Assembly (NCBI GenBank): GCA_010365215.1
Contig: JAAFGT010000020.1
Location: 1-50,884, forward strand
Length of the DNA: 50,884 bases
Source of the DNA: Acidipila sp.
GTDB lineage: Bacteria > Acidobacteriota > Terriglobia > Acidiferrales > UBA7541
Reading direction: 5' to 3'
The notes beneath the pieces were generated by a model. That model was given only the letters and a program-made list of their open reading frames with translations. It had not been told where the DNA came from and did not search any database. Each line of letters begins with the position of its first letter. The stretch's first letter is position 1. Positions 27,300-36,182 of the stretch are shown here, piece after piece. Position numbers and translations under genes: made by a program.

Positions 27300-27528
27300 C
27301 CTGGAGCTTTACGGAAGCGCCGGATGTCCGTACACGCGAGAGATGCGCGAATGGCTCGAGTGGAAAGGGAGCAGCTTCCAGGAATACGACGTCGACGCCG
27401 ACACGGACGCTCGCGAGCGCATGCGACTGCTGGCGCAAGTCCCATATACCGTTCCGTTGCTGGTGCAGGACGGTAAAGTCATTCAAGTAGGGTGGCAGGG
27501 CAGGGGTTGCGTGGTGAACGCAAAATAG
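27292..27528 (+). CDS. Glutaredoxin-like protein (UXX-star type)
   Basis: 78 residues, overlapping the SIS gene by 8 bp. The thioredoxin-fold redox motif is GCPYT at residues 11-15, with TVPLLVQDGKVIQVGWQGRGC near the end, the pattern of the UXX-star glutaredoxin subfamily, where some members carry selenocysteine; here it is cysteine. It could reduce disulfides or hand iron-sulfur clusters to maturation partners. Confidence 0.85.
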   Translation: MPSLELYGSAGCPYTREMREWLEWKGSSFQEYDVDADTDARERMRLLAQVPYTVPLLVQDGKVIQVGWQGRGCVVNAK

Positions 27529-27533
27529 TTTCC

Positions 27534-29843
27534 ATGACCAAGGCTTATTCCATCAGGGTGCGCGGTGTGGTGCAGGGTGTCGGCTTCCGCCCGTTCGTCT
27601 ACCGGCTGGCGTGTGCGAATGGTTTGAACGGCTGGGTTTTGAACGCGGAAGAAGGAGTGGAGATTCATCTGGAAGGGGCCGAGGGCTCGTTCCGTTCATT
27701 TGTCGAAGAGATGAAATCTCAAGCACCGCAGGCCGCCGCCATCGACGACGTGCGCGTCGAACCTGCGGAAGCAGCCGGATTTTCGGAGTTCAAGATCCGG
27801 GAAAGCGCTTCCAAGCGGCAGCCCACCGTTCAAATTTCGCCCGACTTGCCGGTTTGTGAGAACTGCGTGCAAGAACTTCTCTGCCCGGAGGATCGTCGTT
27901 ATCACTACCCGTATATCAATTGCACAAACTGCGGTCCTCGTTACAGCGTGGTTCGAAGCCTTCCTTACGACCGTCCGAATACAACCATGGCCGGTTGGGC
28001 ATTAGATGACCACTGCGATGCTGAGTACCGCGAACCTGCAAATCGGCGTTTTCACGCGCAGCCCGTGGCGTGTCCCGCGTGTGGGCCACACTATTTCTTT
28101 CAAACGGGTGATGAAGTAGTGCACGGCGATGAGGAGGCAATTCGAGAGGCAGTGCATTATCTTGATTCCGGCAAGATTGTGGCGGTGAAAGGACTTGGCG
28201 GCTACCATCTGGTCTGCGACGCAAAGAATGAGCAAGCTGTTTGCGCGATGCGAACCAGAAAATTTCGCAAGGAAAAGCCGTTTGCCCTGATGGCCAAAAA
28301 TGTTGGGGTGGCGCGCAGGCTGGTCGACCTAAGTCCCCAGGCGGAAGCATTGATGAACTCGGTCGCCCGGCCGGTGGTTCTTGCGCGTGCGAAGATCGAG
28401 TTGCCTGGAGTCGCGCCCGAAAATGACGAGCTGGGAGTGATGTTACCTTCCACGCCGTTGCATTTCCTATTGTTTGCCGCCGGCGCGCCCGAAATCCTGG
28501 TCATGACCAGCGCAAATCGTTCCAGCGAGCCGATCGCTTACCGGGACGACGAGGCGACGCGGAGGCTTTCCGGTATCGCAGACGCATTCCTGATCGGCGA
28601 GCGACCCATCGCCCGCCGAGTCGATGATTCGGTCGTCCGCGTAGGCGCTTTTGGTCCGGCGATTCTTCGCCGAGCCCGCGGATACGCCCCCGGCGCGGTT
28701 GCGGTAATTCCAACTGGTCGTCCCATCCTGGCTGTGGGTGCGGACCTCAAGAACTCGATCACTCTCGTCGTGGATGGCCAAGCCTTGGTCAGCCAGCACA
28801 TCGGAGACCTGGATCATTATGAATCTTTTTGCGCCTTTCGGGAAACCATCCAAGATCTGCTTTCGATGTATAAAATTGATGCGAATCAATTGTTGCTGGT
28901 GCACGACGCGCACCCTCAATATGTTTCGACGATGCATGCTCTGGAGCTTCCTGCATCGGAAAAGTGCGCCGTGCAACATCATCGCGCTCATATCGCTTCC
29001 GTACTCGCCGAGCGCGGTGCGTGGGACAAGCGCGTCATTGGAGTCAGTTTCGACGGCACGGGTTATGGGGACGACGGTTTAATTTGGGGCGGCGAGATTT
29101 TTGCCGGCAGCGTGCGTTCAGGCTTCGAGCGCATTGCGCATGTGCGCGAGGCCGTTCTACCCGGCGGCGATGCAGCCGCTTCCTATCCAATCCAGGCGGC
29201 GGCGGGTTTCCTGGCGCAGCTCGATGGTGCGCCCGACTTTATGGCTCCCCTATTTTCGTTTCCTTCACGCTATCTGGAGGCTTTGCAACTTATACGCGCG
29301 AAAGTTCGCTGTTTCGGCACGACCTCTATGGGACGTCTCTTCGACACGGCGGCAGCACTACTGGGTTTTACGCGCGAAGTGACTTTTGAAGGCCAGGCAG
29401 CGATGTGGCTCGAACGCCTTGCCAGCCAGGCGTCCAACACCGATGCATATCCATTCCCGTTGGTGAGCTTCGAGTTGGATTTTCGTCCGCTGCTAGCTGG
29501 TATGATCCGCGACAGGGTCCGCGCCCGCGCTGCAAATGAGGTTGCACGCGCGTTCCAGCGCGGAATTGCCGTGGGTCTCCGCGACGCCGTCGCAATTTTA
29601 AGCCGCTCGCAAGAAGCCGATACGGTGGTGTTGTCCGGCGGCGTTTTTCAGAACCAACTGCTTTTGCATGACCTCAAAAGTCTCTGTGAACTTGACGGTT
29701 TGCAGGTTTGGACAAATCACGTCGTTCCGTCTAACGATGGCGGCATCAGCCTCGGGCAGGCGGCGCTGGCCGCCTTGGCAAACTCCGAATCAGCCGCTAG
29801 AGTTGAAGAAATTGATGCTGCGTGGATGACCCAAGTGACGTGA
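27534..29843 (+). CDS. hypF: Carbamoyltransferase HypF
   Basis: 769 residues from the ATG at 27534. Domains in order: acylphosphatase (VRGVVQGVGFRPFVYRLA, 1-90); two C4 zinc fingers (CENC...CTNC and CDAE...CPAC, ~105-190); YrdC-like nucleotide-binding domain (~200-390); and a Kae1/TobZ-like carbamoyltransferase domain with the metal-binding HHRAH at ~485. HypF makes carbamoyl-AMP from carbamoyl phosphate and loads the HypE C-terminal cysteine. Full length, no defects seen. A 71-bp gap follows. Confidence 0.96.
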   Translation: MTKAYSIRVRGVVQGVGFRPFVYRLACANGLNGWVLNAEEGVEIHLEGAEGSFRSFVEEMKSQAPQAAAIDDVRVEPAEAAGFSEFKIRESASKRQPTVQISPDLPVCENCVQELLCPEDRRYHYPYINCTNCGPRYSVVRSLPYDRPNTTMAGWALDDHCDAEYREPANRRFHAQPVACPACGPHYFFQTGDEVVHGDEEAIREAVHYLDSGKIVAVKGLGGYHLVCDAKNEQAVCAMRTRKFRKEKPFALMAKNVGVARRLVDLSPQAEALMNSVARPVVLARAKIELPGVAPENDELGVMLPSTPLHFLLFAAGAPEILVMTSANRSSEPIAYRDDEATRRLSGIADAFLIGERPIARRVDDSVVRVGAFGPAILRRARGYAPGAVAVIPTGRPILAVGADLKNSITLVVDGQALVSQHIGDLDHYESFCAFRETIQDLLSMYKIDANQLLLVHDAHPQYVSTMHALELPASEKCAVQHHRAHIASVLAERGAWDKRVIGVSFDGTGYGDDGLIWGGEIFAGSVRSGFERIAHVREAVLPGGDAAASYPIQAAAGFLAQLDGAPDFMAPLFSFPSRYLEALQLIRAKVRCFGTTSMGRLFDTAAALLGFTREVTFEGQAAMWLERLASQASNTDAYPFPLVSFELDFRPLLAGMIRDRVRARAANEVARAFQRGIAVGLRDAVAILSRSQEADTVVLSGGVFQNQLLLHDLKSLCELDGLQVWTNHVVPSNDGGISLGQAALAALANSESAARVEEIDAAWMTQVT

Positions 29844-29914
29844 CAGGGTTTTGGAACTAAGCCGTAGAGCTGGCGCTGTTACGTTGAGTAAGGATTAGGG
29901 GCGAGGCGCGCGAA

Positions 29915-30262
29915 ATGCATGAACTCTCCATCGCGATGAGCATCGTGGAAATGGCTCAAGAGGAAGCGGAGCGCCGCGGCGGTGTGCAGGTGCAGATTGT
30001 GCACCTGCGGCTCGGGCGATTGTCCGGAGTCGTCAAGGAAGCCCTGCTTTCTTCTTACGAGATGGCTTGCGCATCGACGCTTCTGGAAGGTTCGCAACTG
30101 ATGATTGAAGAAGTTCCCGTCGAAGTCTTTTGTCCAAGATGCGAAGCCCCGCGGCTGGTTCGCTCGATCCAGTGGTTTCGCTGCCCGGAATGTGACACTC
30201 CAACTTCAACGGTCATTCGCGGGAAAGAGTTGGAAGTCGTCGCGCTGGAGATCAAGGAATGA
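29915..30262 (+). CDS. hypA: Nickel metallochaperone HypA
   Basis: 115 residues. The N-terminal Met-His-Glu (MHELSIAMSIVEMA) is the nickel site; the zinc finger CPRC...CPEC is at ~72-93. HypA receives nickel and delivers it with HypB to the large subunit. Its stop overlaps the hypB start by the ATGA sequence. Confidence 0.96.
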   Translation: MHELSIAMSIVEMAQEEAERRGGVQVQIVHLRLGRLSGVVKEALLSSYEMACASTLLEGSQLMIEEVPVEVFCPRCEAPRLVRSIQWFRCPECDTPTSTVIRGKELEVVALEIKE

Positions 30263-30942
30263 ACGCCGAACCTCGTCTTGTGGAAGTCCGGAAGAACGTC
30301 CTGAAGCAAAACGACGTAACGGCCCGCGCGCTGCGCGGGCGTTTCCGCGATGCGGGTGTGCTGGCCGTCAGTTTGGTTTCCAGCCCGGGTTCGGGCAAGA
30401 CGGCTTTTCTGGAGAAAACGCTTACGCTTCTTTACTCGCGCTACCGGGTCGCGGCGTTGGTGGGTGACCTGGCCACAGAAAATGATGCGGCGCGTCTCGC
30501 TCGCAGCCAGGTTCCGGTGAAGCAGATCGTCACCGGGACGGTCTGTCATCTCGATGCGGCCATGGTGCAGCACGCTCTGGAGGGCTGGGATTTAAACACT
30601 CTCGATATTTTGTTCATTGAAAATGTCGGAAACCTGGTGTGCCCTTCGTCTTATGATCTCGGCGAAGACTTGCGTCTCGTGCTGCTCTCGGTAACGGAGG
30701 GTGAAGACAAACCTCTCAAATATCCGACAATTTTCAACAGCGCCGACGTTGCCGTAATAACGAAAATAGATCTCGCTGCCGCCGTGGAATTTGACGAGGC
30801 CGCCGCGAAACGCAATATTCAGGCGGTGCGGCCGGGCATGGAAGTTTTTAAAACATCAGCCAAGACCGGGGAAGGAATGGCCGAGTATCTGGAGTTCATC
30901 GAACGCAGGCGCGTACATTCGCGCGCCGCTGCCGCGGTTTAA
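30259..30942 (+). CDS. hypB: Nickel-insertion GTPase HypB
   Basis: 227 residues, SIMIBI-class G protein. P-loop VSSPGSGKTAFLEK, switch region VGDLATENDAARL, the metal-linked CHLDAAMV (Cys-His of the interface nickel site) and ENVGNLVCPSSYDLGE. G4 appears as ITKID. There is no His-rich N-terminal nickel-storage stretch; the His-rich segment of this locus lies in the transporter instead. Confidence 0.95.
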   Translation: MNAEPRLVEVRKNVLKQNDVTARALRGRFRDAGVLAVSLVSSPGSGKTAFLEKTLTLLYSRYRVAALVGDLATENDAARLARSQVPVKQIVTGTVCHLDAAMVQHALEGWDLNTLDILFIENVGNLVCPSSYDLGEDLRLVLLSVTEGEDKPLKYPTIFNSADVAVITKIDLAAAVEFDEAAAKRNIQAVRPGMEVFKTSAKTGEGMAEYLEFIERRRVHSRAAAAV

Positions 30943-30946
30943 AGAA

Positions 30947-31765
30947 ATGATCACCCTGTTTTCCATCATCGCGCTTGGGTTTTTTCTCGGCATGCGGCAC
31001 GCCACCGATCCCGACCACGTCATCGCGGTGACCACGATCGTGAGCCGGCAGCGAAGCGTCCGCCATGCCGCTTTGATCGGGGCCTTGTGGGGCCTGGGCC
31101 ATACCATTACGATTCTCGTCGTCGGATCAGCCATCATCCTGTTCGGACTGGTGATCCCGCCCAGACTTGGCCTCACCATGGAGTTGTCGGTTGGCCTGAT
31201 GTTGATTCTTCTGGGAATTGCGAATCTGTCAGGACTGATACGCTGGATCACGGAAACAGTCACGCCCATGCATTCGGGTCACTCCGTTCGATGGGGACAG
31301 CACTCGCATCCTCACGGGCACGGCGATTTCGTTCACAGTCATCCGCACGGCCACAGCCCGGAGAATCACGGCCATCTTGAAAGTGCGACACCGGTAGGCT
31401 GGATGGATCGTACGTTTGGCCGGCTGGGTCTCTATCAGATCGTTCGGCCATTAGCAGTCGGCATCGTTCACGGCCTGGCGGGATCGGCAGCCGTCGCCTT
31501 GTTGGTGCTGACCACCATCCGCGTTCCCTTGGCGGCTGTCCTCTATCTTTTGGTATTCGGCATTGGCACGATCGCGGGCATGATGCTGATCACCGCGGCG
31601 ATTGCCATCCCGTTTACGTTGTCGGAAAACCGCTTTTCCCGCCTCAACCGCGGGCTAGGACTGGCCTCAGGTCTGGCAAGCCTGGCCTTCGGCCTTTTCA
31701 TTGTCTATGAAATGGGATTCGTCAACCGGCTCTTTACCGATAATCCCACCTGGATGCCACACTGA
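30947..31765 (+). CDS. High-affinity nickel/cobalt transporter with His-rich loop
   Basis: 272 residues, starting four bases after hypB. The first helix carries GMRHATDPDHVIAVTTI, the H-x4-DH signature of NiCoT/NicO-type transporters. A central cytoplasmic or periplasmic loop (about 105-145) contains many histidines (QHSHPHGHGDFVHSHPHGHS). About six to seven TM helices. As last gene of the hydrogenase operon it most likely imports nickel for HhyL. Uptake rather than efflux is inferred from context only. Confidence 0.85.
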   Translation: MITLFSIIALGFFLGMRHATDPDHVIAVTTIVSRQRSVRHAALIGALWGLGHTITILVVGSAIILFGLVIPPRLGLTMELSVGLMLILLGIANLSGLIRWITETVTPMHSGHSVRWGQHSHPHGHGDFVHSHPHGHSPENHGHLESATPVGWMDRTFGRLGLYQIVRPLAVGIVHGLAGSAAVALLVLTTIRVPLAAVLYLLVFGIGTIAGMMLITAAIAIPFTLSENRFSRLNRGLGLASGLASLAFGLFIVYEMGFVNRLFTDNPTWMPH

Positions 31766-31989
31766 TCTTTCTCGCGGCCAGGCCCTTGAGACGCCCTGGA
31801 GGAAGAAAAAATTTTGAGCGAATATCGGTTTCGAAGTCGATCCCTGCCAGCGATATGATTTACGAGGGCAGCACGGATGGCGACCAATTTGAGACGTCGG
31901 CCGTAGCGGATTAGCAGGTGAACTGGTGGGTCACTGATACGGTCGACGCACAGACCGCGGCCCCGATGGAGCAAAAGGAACACACGAAC

Positions 31990-32466
31990 ATGAAGCCAAA
32001 GAACACGATCTGCCTCTGGTTCGACAAGGACGCGCATGAGGCGGCGCGTTTTTACGCCGTCACCTTTCCGGAAAGTAAAGTAACCGCTGTTCATGAGGCT
32101 CCTGGTGACTATCCGGGCGGCAAGAAGGGCGATGTGCTGACGGTGGAATTCAACGTCCTGGGCATTCCCTGTCTCGGTATCAACGGCGGCCCGATGTTCC
32201 GGCACACCGAAGCCTTTTCCTTCCAGATTGCGACGGAGAACCAGGAAGAGACGGACTGCTACTGGAACGCGATCGTCGGCAATGGAGGCACGGAAAGCGC
32301 GTGCGGTTGGTGCAAGGACCGCTGGGGCCTCTCCTGGCAGATCACCCCGCGCGCGCTAACCGATGCGCTTGCGGCCGGTGGCGGTGAGGCAAAGCGTGCG
32401 TTCAAGGCGATGATGACGATGAAAAAGATCGACATCGCCTCCATCGAGGCAGCGCGGCGAGGCTGA
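31990..32466 (+). CDS. PhnB-like VOC-fold protein
   Basis: 158 residues from the ATG at 31990, with AAAGGAA upstream; an earlier in-frame ATG at 31966 is possible. It matches the 3-demethylubiquinone methyltransferase-like/PhnB group of the VOC superfamily: ICLWFDKDAHEAARFY, GIPCLGINGGP, then HTEAFSFQIAT and DRWGLSWQITP. These are small bicyclic-fold proteins usually of unknown substrate. Not obviously part of the hydrogenase operon (220-bp gap). Confidence 0.85.
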   Translation: MKPKNTICLWFDKDAHEAARFYAVTFPESKVTAVHEAPGDYPGGKKGDVLTVEFNVLGIPCLGINGGPMFRHTEAFSFQIATENQEETDCYWNAIVGNGGTESACGWCKDRWGLSWQITPRALTDALAAGGGEAKRAFKAMMTMKKIDIASIEAARRG

Positions 32467-32500
32467 CCCAATCGGAGTGCGTTAATGTGCGGCTGGAATG

Positions 32501-33862
32501 CTATCTGAAGGAGAGGGCTCCTTGTCTGACCTCGTCGATTGCTTCCGTGGACATATCGCGCATTCCAAACGCGACACCGACTTTTTTCAGGAAGGCGGTG
32601 GGCGGCTCGCCACCGGCGAAGATCCAGACATAATCGTTGGGAATCTCCCTCAGTTCACCGCCCGCTTCGAGGACCGCGGTATTTGACTTGAACTCCACGG
32701 GGGTGGAGTTGAAGATCACCTGGACTTTTTTGGTGCGCATGCAATTTGCTATACCCTGAGAATTCCGTTCTTTCAGGCGGCTGAAAGCCTCTTTGCGATA
32801 GGAGAGCGTGACCTGGTTGCCCACCTGGTGGGCGAGGCCCATGGCCGCCTCGACCGCGCTGTCGCCACCCCCGACTACAAGAATTTTTTTGTTCACATAG
32901 TGGTCGGCCTCGATCAGGCGGTACATGACTTTTGGCAGTTGCTCCCCCTTGACACCGAGTTTGCGCGGGCTGCCACTCTTGCCAATCGCCAGCAAAACGG
33001 CGCGCGCAAGATATTGACTCTGGGAGGTCGCCACGGTGAATATGCCATCTTCCCCCTTCCGGATGTCCTGCACCTTTTCGCCCTTGCGAAAATTGAAATC
33101 CACTCGTTGCAGGACTCCATTCCAGAAGGACAGGAGTTCTTCCTTGGAGATTTCCAGCTTCTTAAACTTTCCATACATCGGGAATTCCACCGGGCTAGTG
33201 AGCACTAATTTCTGACGCGGATACTTCGCTACGGTGCCCCCGAGCTCGCCTTCGTCTACAGTAATGTAATTGAGCTTTTTCTCGATGGCCCGCAGCGAGG
33301 CACTGATTCCCGCGGGACCAGCTCCGACGATCACTACGTCGAAAACACCCGGTGCCGGCCGGGCACCTCGGTGGGCATGAAGTCTACCCGCCACGGTATC
33401 GATGCAGTCGCGCCCCTGATTGATGGCATTCTTGATTAACGCCAGCCCGCCGAGTTCCCCGGCGACAAACAGGTTTTGGATGCTGGTCTCATACTCCGCC
33501 GTCAGGCCGGGCATGTCGGCGCTCATACTGGGGCTGGCCATCACCATGGTGATGGCGCCCACGGGACAGGCATCGGCGCAGAGGCTGTGGCCAATGCACT
33601 TGTATCCGTTGACGATGGCTGCCTTGCCGCCCACCATTGCCAGGACGTCACCCTCTGGACAGACCGTGGTACAAGCCGCGCAGCCGATGCAATAGTTGAC
33701 GTCAATTTGCGGATGCTGGGATTGCGGGCCGTCAGAGCGCAATTTCCCTTTTTCCGCAGCCGCGCTTGCCCGGACTTCCTGCTCCTTCAAATGTTGGAGG
33801 TGGCTGCGGACGAAGAAGAGCGTAATCACCACAGCGACGATGCCGGCAATAAATGTTCCCAT
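32501..33862 (-). CDS. Membrane-anchored FAD/NAD(P)-binding oxidoreductase with ferredoxin domain
   Basis: 453 residues. An N-terminal TM helix (GTFIAGIVAVVITLFFV) anchors it. A two-cluster ferredoxin domain follows: CIGCAACTTVCP near residue 58 and CIGHSLCADACP near 88; the second motif has His in place of one Cys. The rest is a thioredoxin-reductase-like flavoprotein: FAD motif VIVGAGPAGISASL, NAD(P) motif VVGGGDSAVEAAMGLA, and the C-terminal WIFAGGEPPT. No CxxC disulfide of true thioredoxin reductase is visible. It should shuttle electrons between NAD(P)H, FAD and Fe-S clusters at the inner membrane, and is the last gene of the cytochrome operon. Confidence 0.88.
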   Translation of the reverse strand: MGTFIAGIVAVVITLFFVRSHLQHLKEQEVRASAAAEKGKLRSDGPQSQHPQIDVNYCIGCAACTTVCPEGDVLAMVGGKAAIVNGYKCIGHSLCADACPVGAITMVMASPSMSADMPGLTAEYETSIQNLFVAGELGGLALIKNAINQGRDCIDTVAGRLHAHRGARPAPGVFDVVIVGAGPAGISASLRAIEKKLNYITVDEGELGGTVAKYPRQKLVLTSPVEFPMYGKFKKLEISKEELLSFWNGVLQRVDFNFRKGEKVQDIRKGEDGIFTVATSQSQYLARAVLLAIGKSGSPRKLGVKGEQLPKVMYRLIEADHYVNKKILVVGGGDSAVEAAMGLAHQVGNQVTLSYRKEAFSRLKERNSQGIANCMRTKKVQVIFNSTPVEFKSNTAVLEAGGELREIPNDYVWIFAGGEPPTAFLKKVGVAFGMRDMSTEAIDEVRQGALSFR

Positions 33863-33885
33863 GATCGGCCCTTTTTCCCGGCTCT

Positions 33886-34377
33886 CTAAAGCGGTGCGCT
33901 GGCCGGTTTCGCAGTTGGGGGATGGCCGGGCGGCAGAGGGGCTGTGCCAGGCGCGGGTGCCTGGTTCTTGAACCTGTCCATGGACGGGAACTCGGGCGAT
34001 ACGTCTGAGGCCGGCGCTGCGCCCGGCGGGGGAGGTAGGGCCGATGCCTTATCCATCGGGGGATGCGAAATATCACCGCCCGCTGGCCGGCTGTGTCCTA
34101 CCACCCAGGCACCTTGAACGCGCTGGAGGGTATAACTGACCTGCATGCCGCCACCGCCCTGCTTGACCCGGAATTCCACAAGAGCATCCGCGTCATCGCC
34201 CTTGATGGTCACCTGCTGAACGTTCATCTCCATGGCGGCCATGTTCAGGCCTCCGCGGTCGCTGAGATGTTTTTCGATCGCTCCGCGAATAGCTTCCTTG
34301 TCGCTGGCGGCTTTATGGCAGCCGCCTGAAACGCTCAGACTGATGACCAGCGCAACCATGCAAACGACTTTTCTCAC
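33886..34377 (-). CDS. Small lipoprotein with proline-rich tail
   Basis: 163 residues from a GTG with a strong GGAGGA site. The signal peptide ends in a lipobox-like SVSGGC (Cys20), so it is probably a lipoprotein. A compact ~85-residue domain (DKEAIRGAIEKHLSD...VQQVTIKGDDADALVEFRV...GAWVVG) resembles DUF4878-type NTF2-like folds. The last 55 residues are Pro/Ala-rich and likely extended. It lies between the b-type cytochrome and the flavoprotein; its role in the system is unknown. Confidence 0.78.
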   Translation of the reverse strand: MRKVVCMVALVISLSVSGGCHKAASDKEAIRGAIEKHLSDRGGLNMAAMEMNVQQVTIKGDDADALVEFRVKQGGGGMQVSYTLQRVQGAWVVGHSRPAGGDISHPPMDKASALPPPPGAAPASDVSPEFPSMDRFKNQAPAPGTAPLPPGHPPTAKPASAPL

Positions 34378-34414
34378 GAGAAGGTTCCTCCTCCGTTACC
34401 CCTGCAGCCCAAAC

Positions 34415-35344
34415 TTAGAAATATCCCAGCAGCAGCGCCACCAGGATATGAATCCCCGCCAGGATGGCGAAAGAATAGCTGAACGGGCGATGGATGATGT
34501 GCCAGAGCCGGAACAGCTCTTGTGTCTTGGAAAGCAATAAAATCTTCTTCGAGAGGGAAGCCTGCTTGCGCACGGAGGAGATGACGTCTTCCAGATCCTG
34601 GCTGCCCAGCGAGTCGCGGTGCGATGCCACGGCCTTTCGCCGCAGACGGCGGATCTGGAAGGGAAAATTGAGGTCGAAGCGCACCGCCATCCAAAGCACC
34701 GAGAGCGCGGACATCGATTGCAGCGCAGCGGGGCCCGGCAAGCGAAACAGCGGCGCAAGATCAGCAGGCGACAGAATTTTCTGTGAATCCATCTGGCGCG
34801 CCATCGTTTCGCTCTGGCCGCGAAGCTCGTGCAGAGATATTTCCGCGGCTCCCAGGCTGTGGGGTATCAGCGAGTAGATGTATCGGCCCACGAAGCCGCT
34901 GAGCACTACCGCCATCATGATCCAGTAGGCGATTCCAGCGATTCCCCGGAACTTGAACGCCGCGTGAAACGTGATCACCACCGGAGCAAAAATTCCAAGC
35001 AGGACGTGGAAATTCAGCCAGCGTCGCGTGTTGCCCTTACGCGAAAGCCATCCCCATCGCTTGCGAATGGCGTAGAGGTAAATAAGCAGAAAAAGTACGA
35101 CACCGAAAATACCCAGGCGCAGCCCGATCGTGCCGCTGGGTTTCAGCAGGGCGTGTTTCGGGGAAAGGGCGCGTTGCGCGTGGTCCAGCGGGTAGTAGTC
35201 CAGGCCGTAAACAGCAAGCGCCAGGGTGCCGGCGATGGAAGCGTACATTCCCAGCCAGAGCACGAATCGATGGCGCTTCTCGACCGAGGTCGCCCGCACC
35301 TCAGGGCGCGATTCCGGGACACGATTTGCGACCAGCACGCTCAT
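34415..35344 (-). CDS. Five-TM b-type cytochrome-like membrane protein
   Basis: 309 residues from the ATG at 35344, overlapping the previous stop (ATGA). About five hydrophobic helices. Histidines fit haem b ligation: helix 3 has NFHVLLGIFAPVVITFHAAF (two His one helix-span apart) and the final helix has WHIIHRP and GIHILVALL. This resembles cytochrome b561/ferric-reductase-like folds. A charged loop (~165-265) separates the last helix. In this operon it is the natural link between the membrane or the flavoprotein and the periplasmic multihaem cytochromes (inference). Confidence 0.78.
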   Translation of the reverse strand: MSVLVANRVPESRPEVRATSVEKRHRFVLWLGMYASIAGTLALAVYGLDYYPLDHAQRALSPKHALLKPSGTIGLRLGIFGVVLFLLIYLYAIRKRWGWLSRKGNTRRWLNFHVLLGIFAPVVITFHAAFKFRGIAGIAYWIMMAVVLSGFVGRYIYSLIPHSLGAAEISLHELRGQSETMARQMDSQKILSPADLAPLFRLPGPAALQSMSALSVLWMAVRFDLNFPFQIRRLRRKAVASHRDSLGSQDLEDVISSVRKQASLSKKILLLSKTQELFRLWHIIHRPFSYSFAILAGIHILVALLLGYF

Positions 35345-36180
35345 GGCTTCTTGGCCACCTCTTCGTGAGCGTCGGTGGAGAAGCGTTTGTAATCCGTGAA
35401 GCGATGAAGATTGCGCCAGTGCTGCCGCGTGGTTTCCGCCTCGATCTCTGCCGTTGTGGGCAGCCAGTACTCTTCCTTGGAGGTGGAGAATCTTATGGGC
35501 GCGTAGCGCACGTCGCAATGCAGCGTGCGCAGCCCCACGTCCTCCAGGGACGATTCCAGGCCGGATTCAATCCGCGAGATGGTGGCGGAGTCGGGATCGA
35601 TCCAGGCGGTTCCTTCCAGGTCCAGCGGATATTCCCGGCCGCGCAACTGCAACGCCGAAGGCGATCGCGTTCCCTTCACATGCCGGAAGTGTATCCGCTT
35701 CAGCGACGTTCCGTTGACCACCTCATCGGGCAAGGACTCGAACTCGAAGCTATTCTGGTAGTAGGGGTGAAAAACCAGCAGCATGGTCGCGAAGCCGTTG
35801 GTTACCAGCAGGGGAACGTTCTCGCCTTTTGCGGACTCCCGTTTGGCCTGGCGCGATTCCGTGACGCCGATTCCGTCGCTGTGCAACTCCAGCATGACCA
35901 GGTAATCGAACAGCGCCTCACGCTGGTAGGTTACCTTGCCGCTCTTTCCAAGTTTTAACTGGATGACGGTCTCGTTGCAGGACACGTCCGCGAATTGCTG
36001 CCAGAATCGCTCGACAGACTTCTCGCTGCGATGCAGAAGTTGTTCAAGGGGCGCGACGGAATCGGCGGGTGACGGGCGGGCTCCGGCTGAAAGAAGCACC
36101 GCGCAAATAAATGCCCAGCGCGCCCACCGCGCCAACGGATCAGCCGATTTGGAACTCTGCCGGGTCATGCTTATTGCCAT
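35341..36180 (-). CDS. Exported protein of unknown function in the cytochrome operon
   Basis: 279 residues from the ATG at 36180, two bases after the barrel gene; a longer frame upstream would overlap the barrel gene heavily. The N-terminus has a TM or signal segment (WARWAFICAVLLSAGARPSPAD). The mature part is beta-rich with SCNETVIQLKL, LLVFHPYYQNSFEFESL and GTAWIDPDSATISRIESGLE; the last is reminiscent of LolA/RseB-like lipid-binding folds. One Cys pair (C in SCNETV and LHCDV). Possibly a periplasmic partner of the barrel. Confidence 0.72.
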   Translation of the reverse strand: MAISMTRQSSKSADPLARWARWAFICAVLLSAGARPSPADSVAPLEQLLHRSEKSVERFWQQFADVSCNETVIQLKLGKSGKVTYQREALFDYLVMLELHSDGIGVTESRQAKRESAKGENVPLLVTNGFATMLLVFHPYYQNSFEFESLPDEVVNGTSLKRIHFRHVKGTRSPSALQLRGREYPLDLEGTAWIDPDSATISRIESGLESSLEDVGLRTLHCDVRYAPIRFSTSKEEYWLPTTAEIEAETTRQHWRNLHRFTDYKRFSTDAHEEVAKKP

Positions 36181-36182
36181 CG

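Noticed and set aside
31778-31799. Terminator after the nickel transporter
   Set aside because: Only a 5-bp stem (CCAGG/CCTGG) with a 12-nt loop and no T-run on the plus strand.
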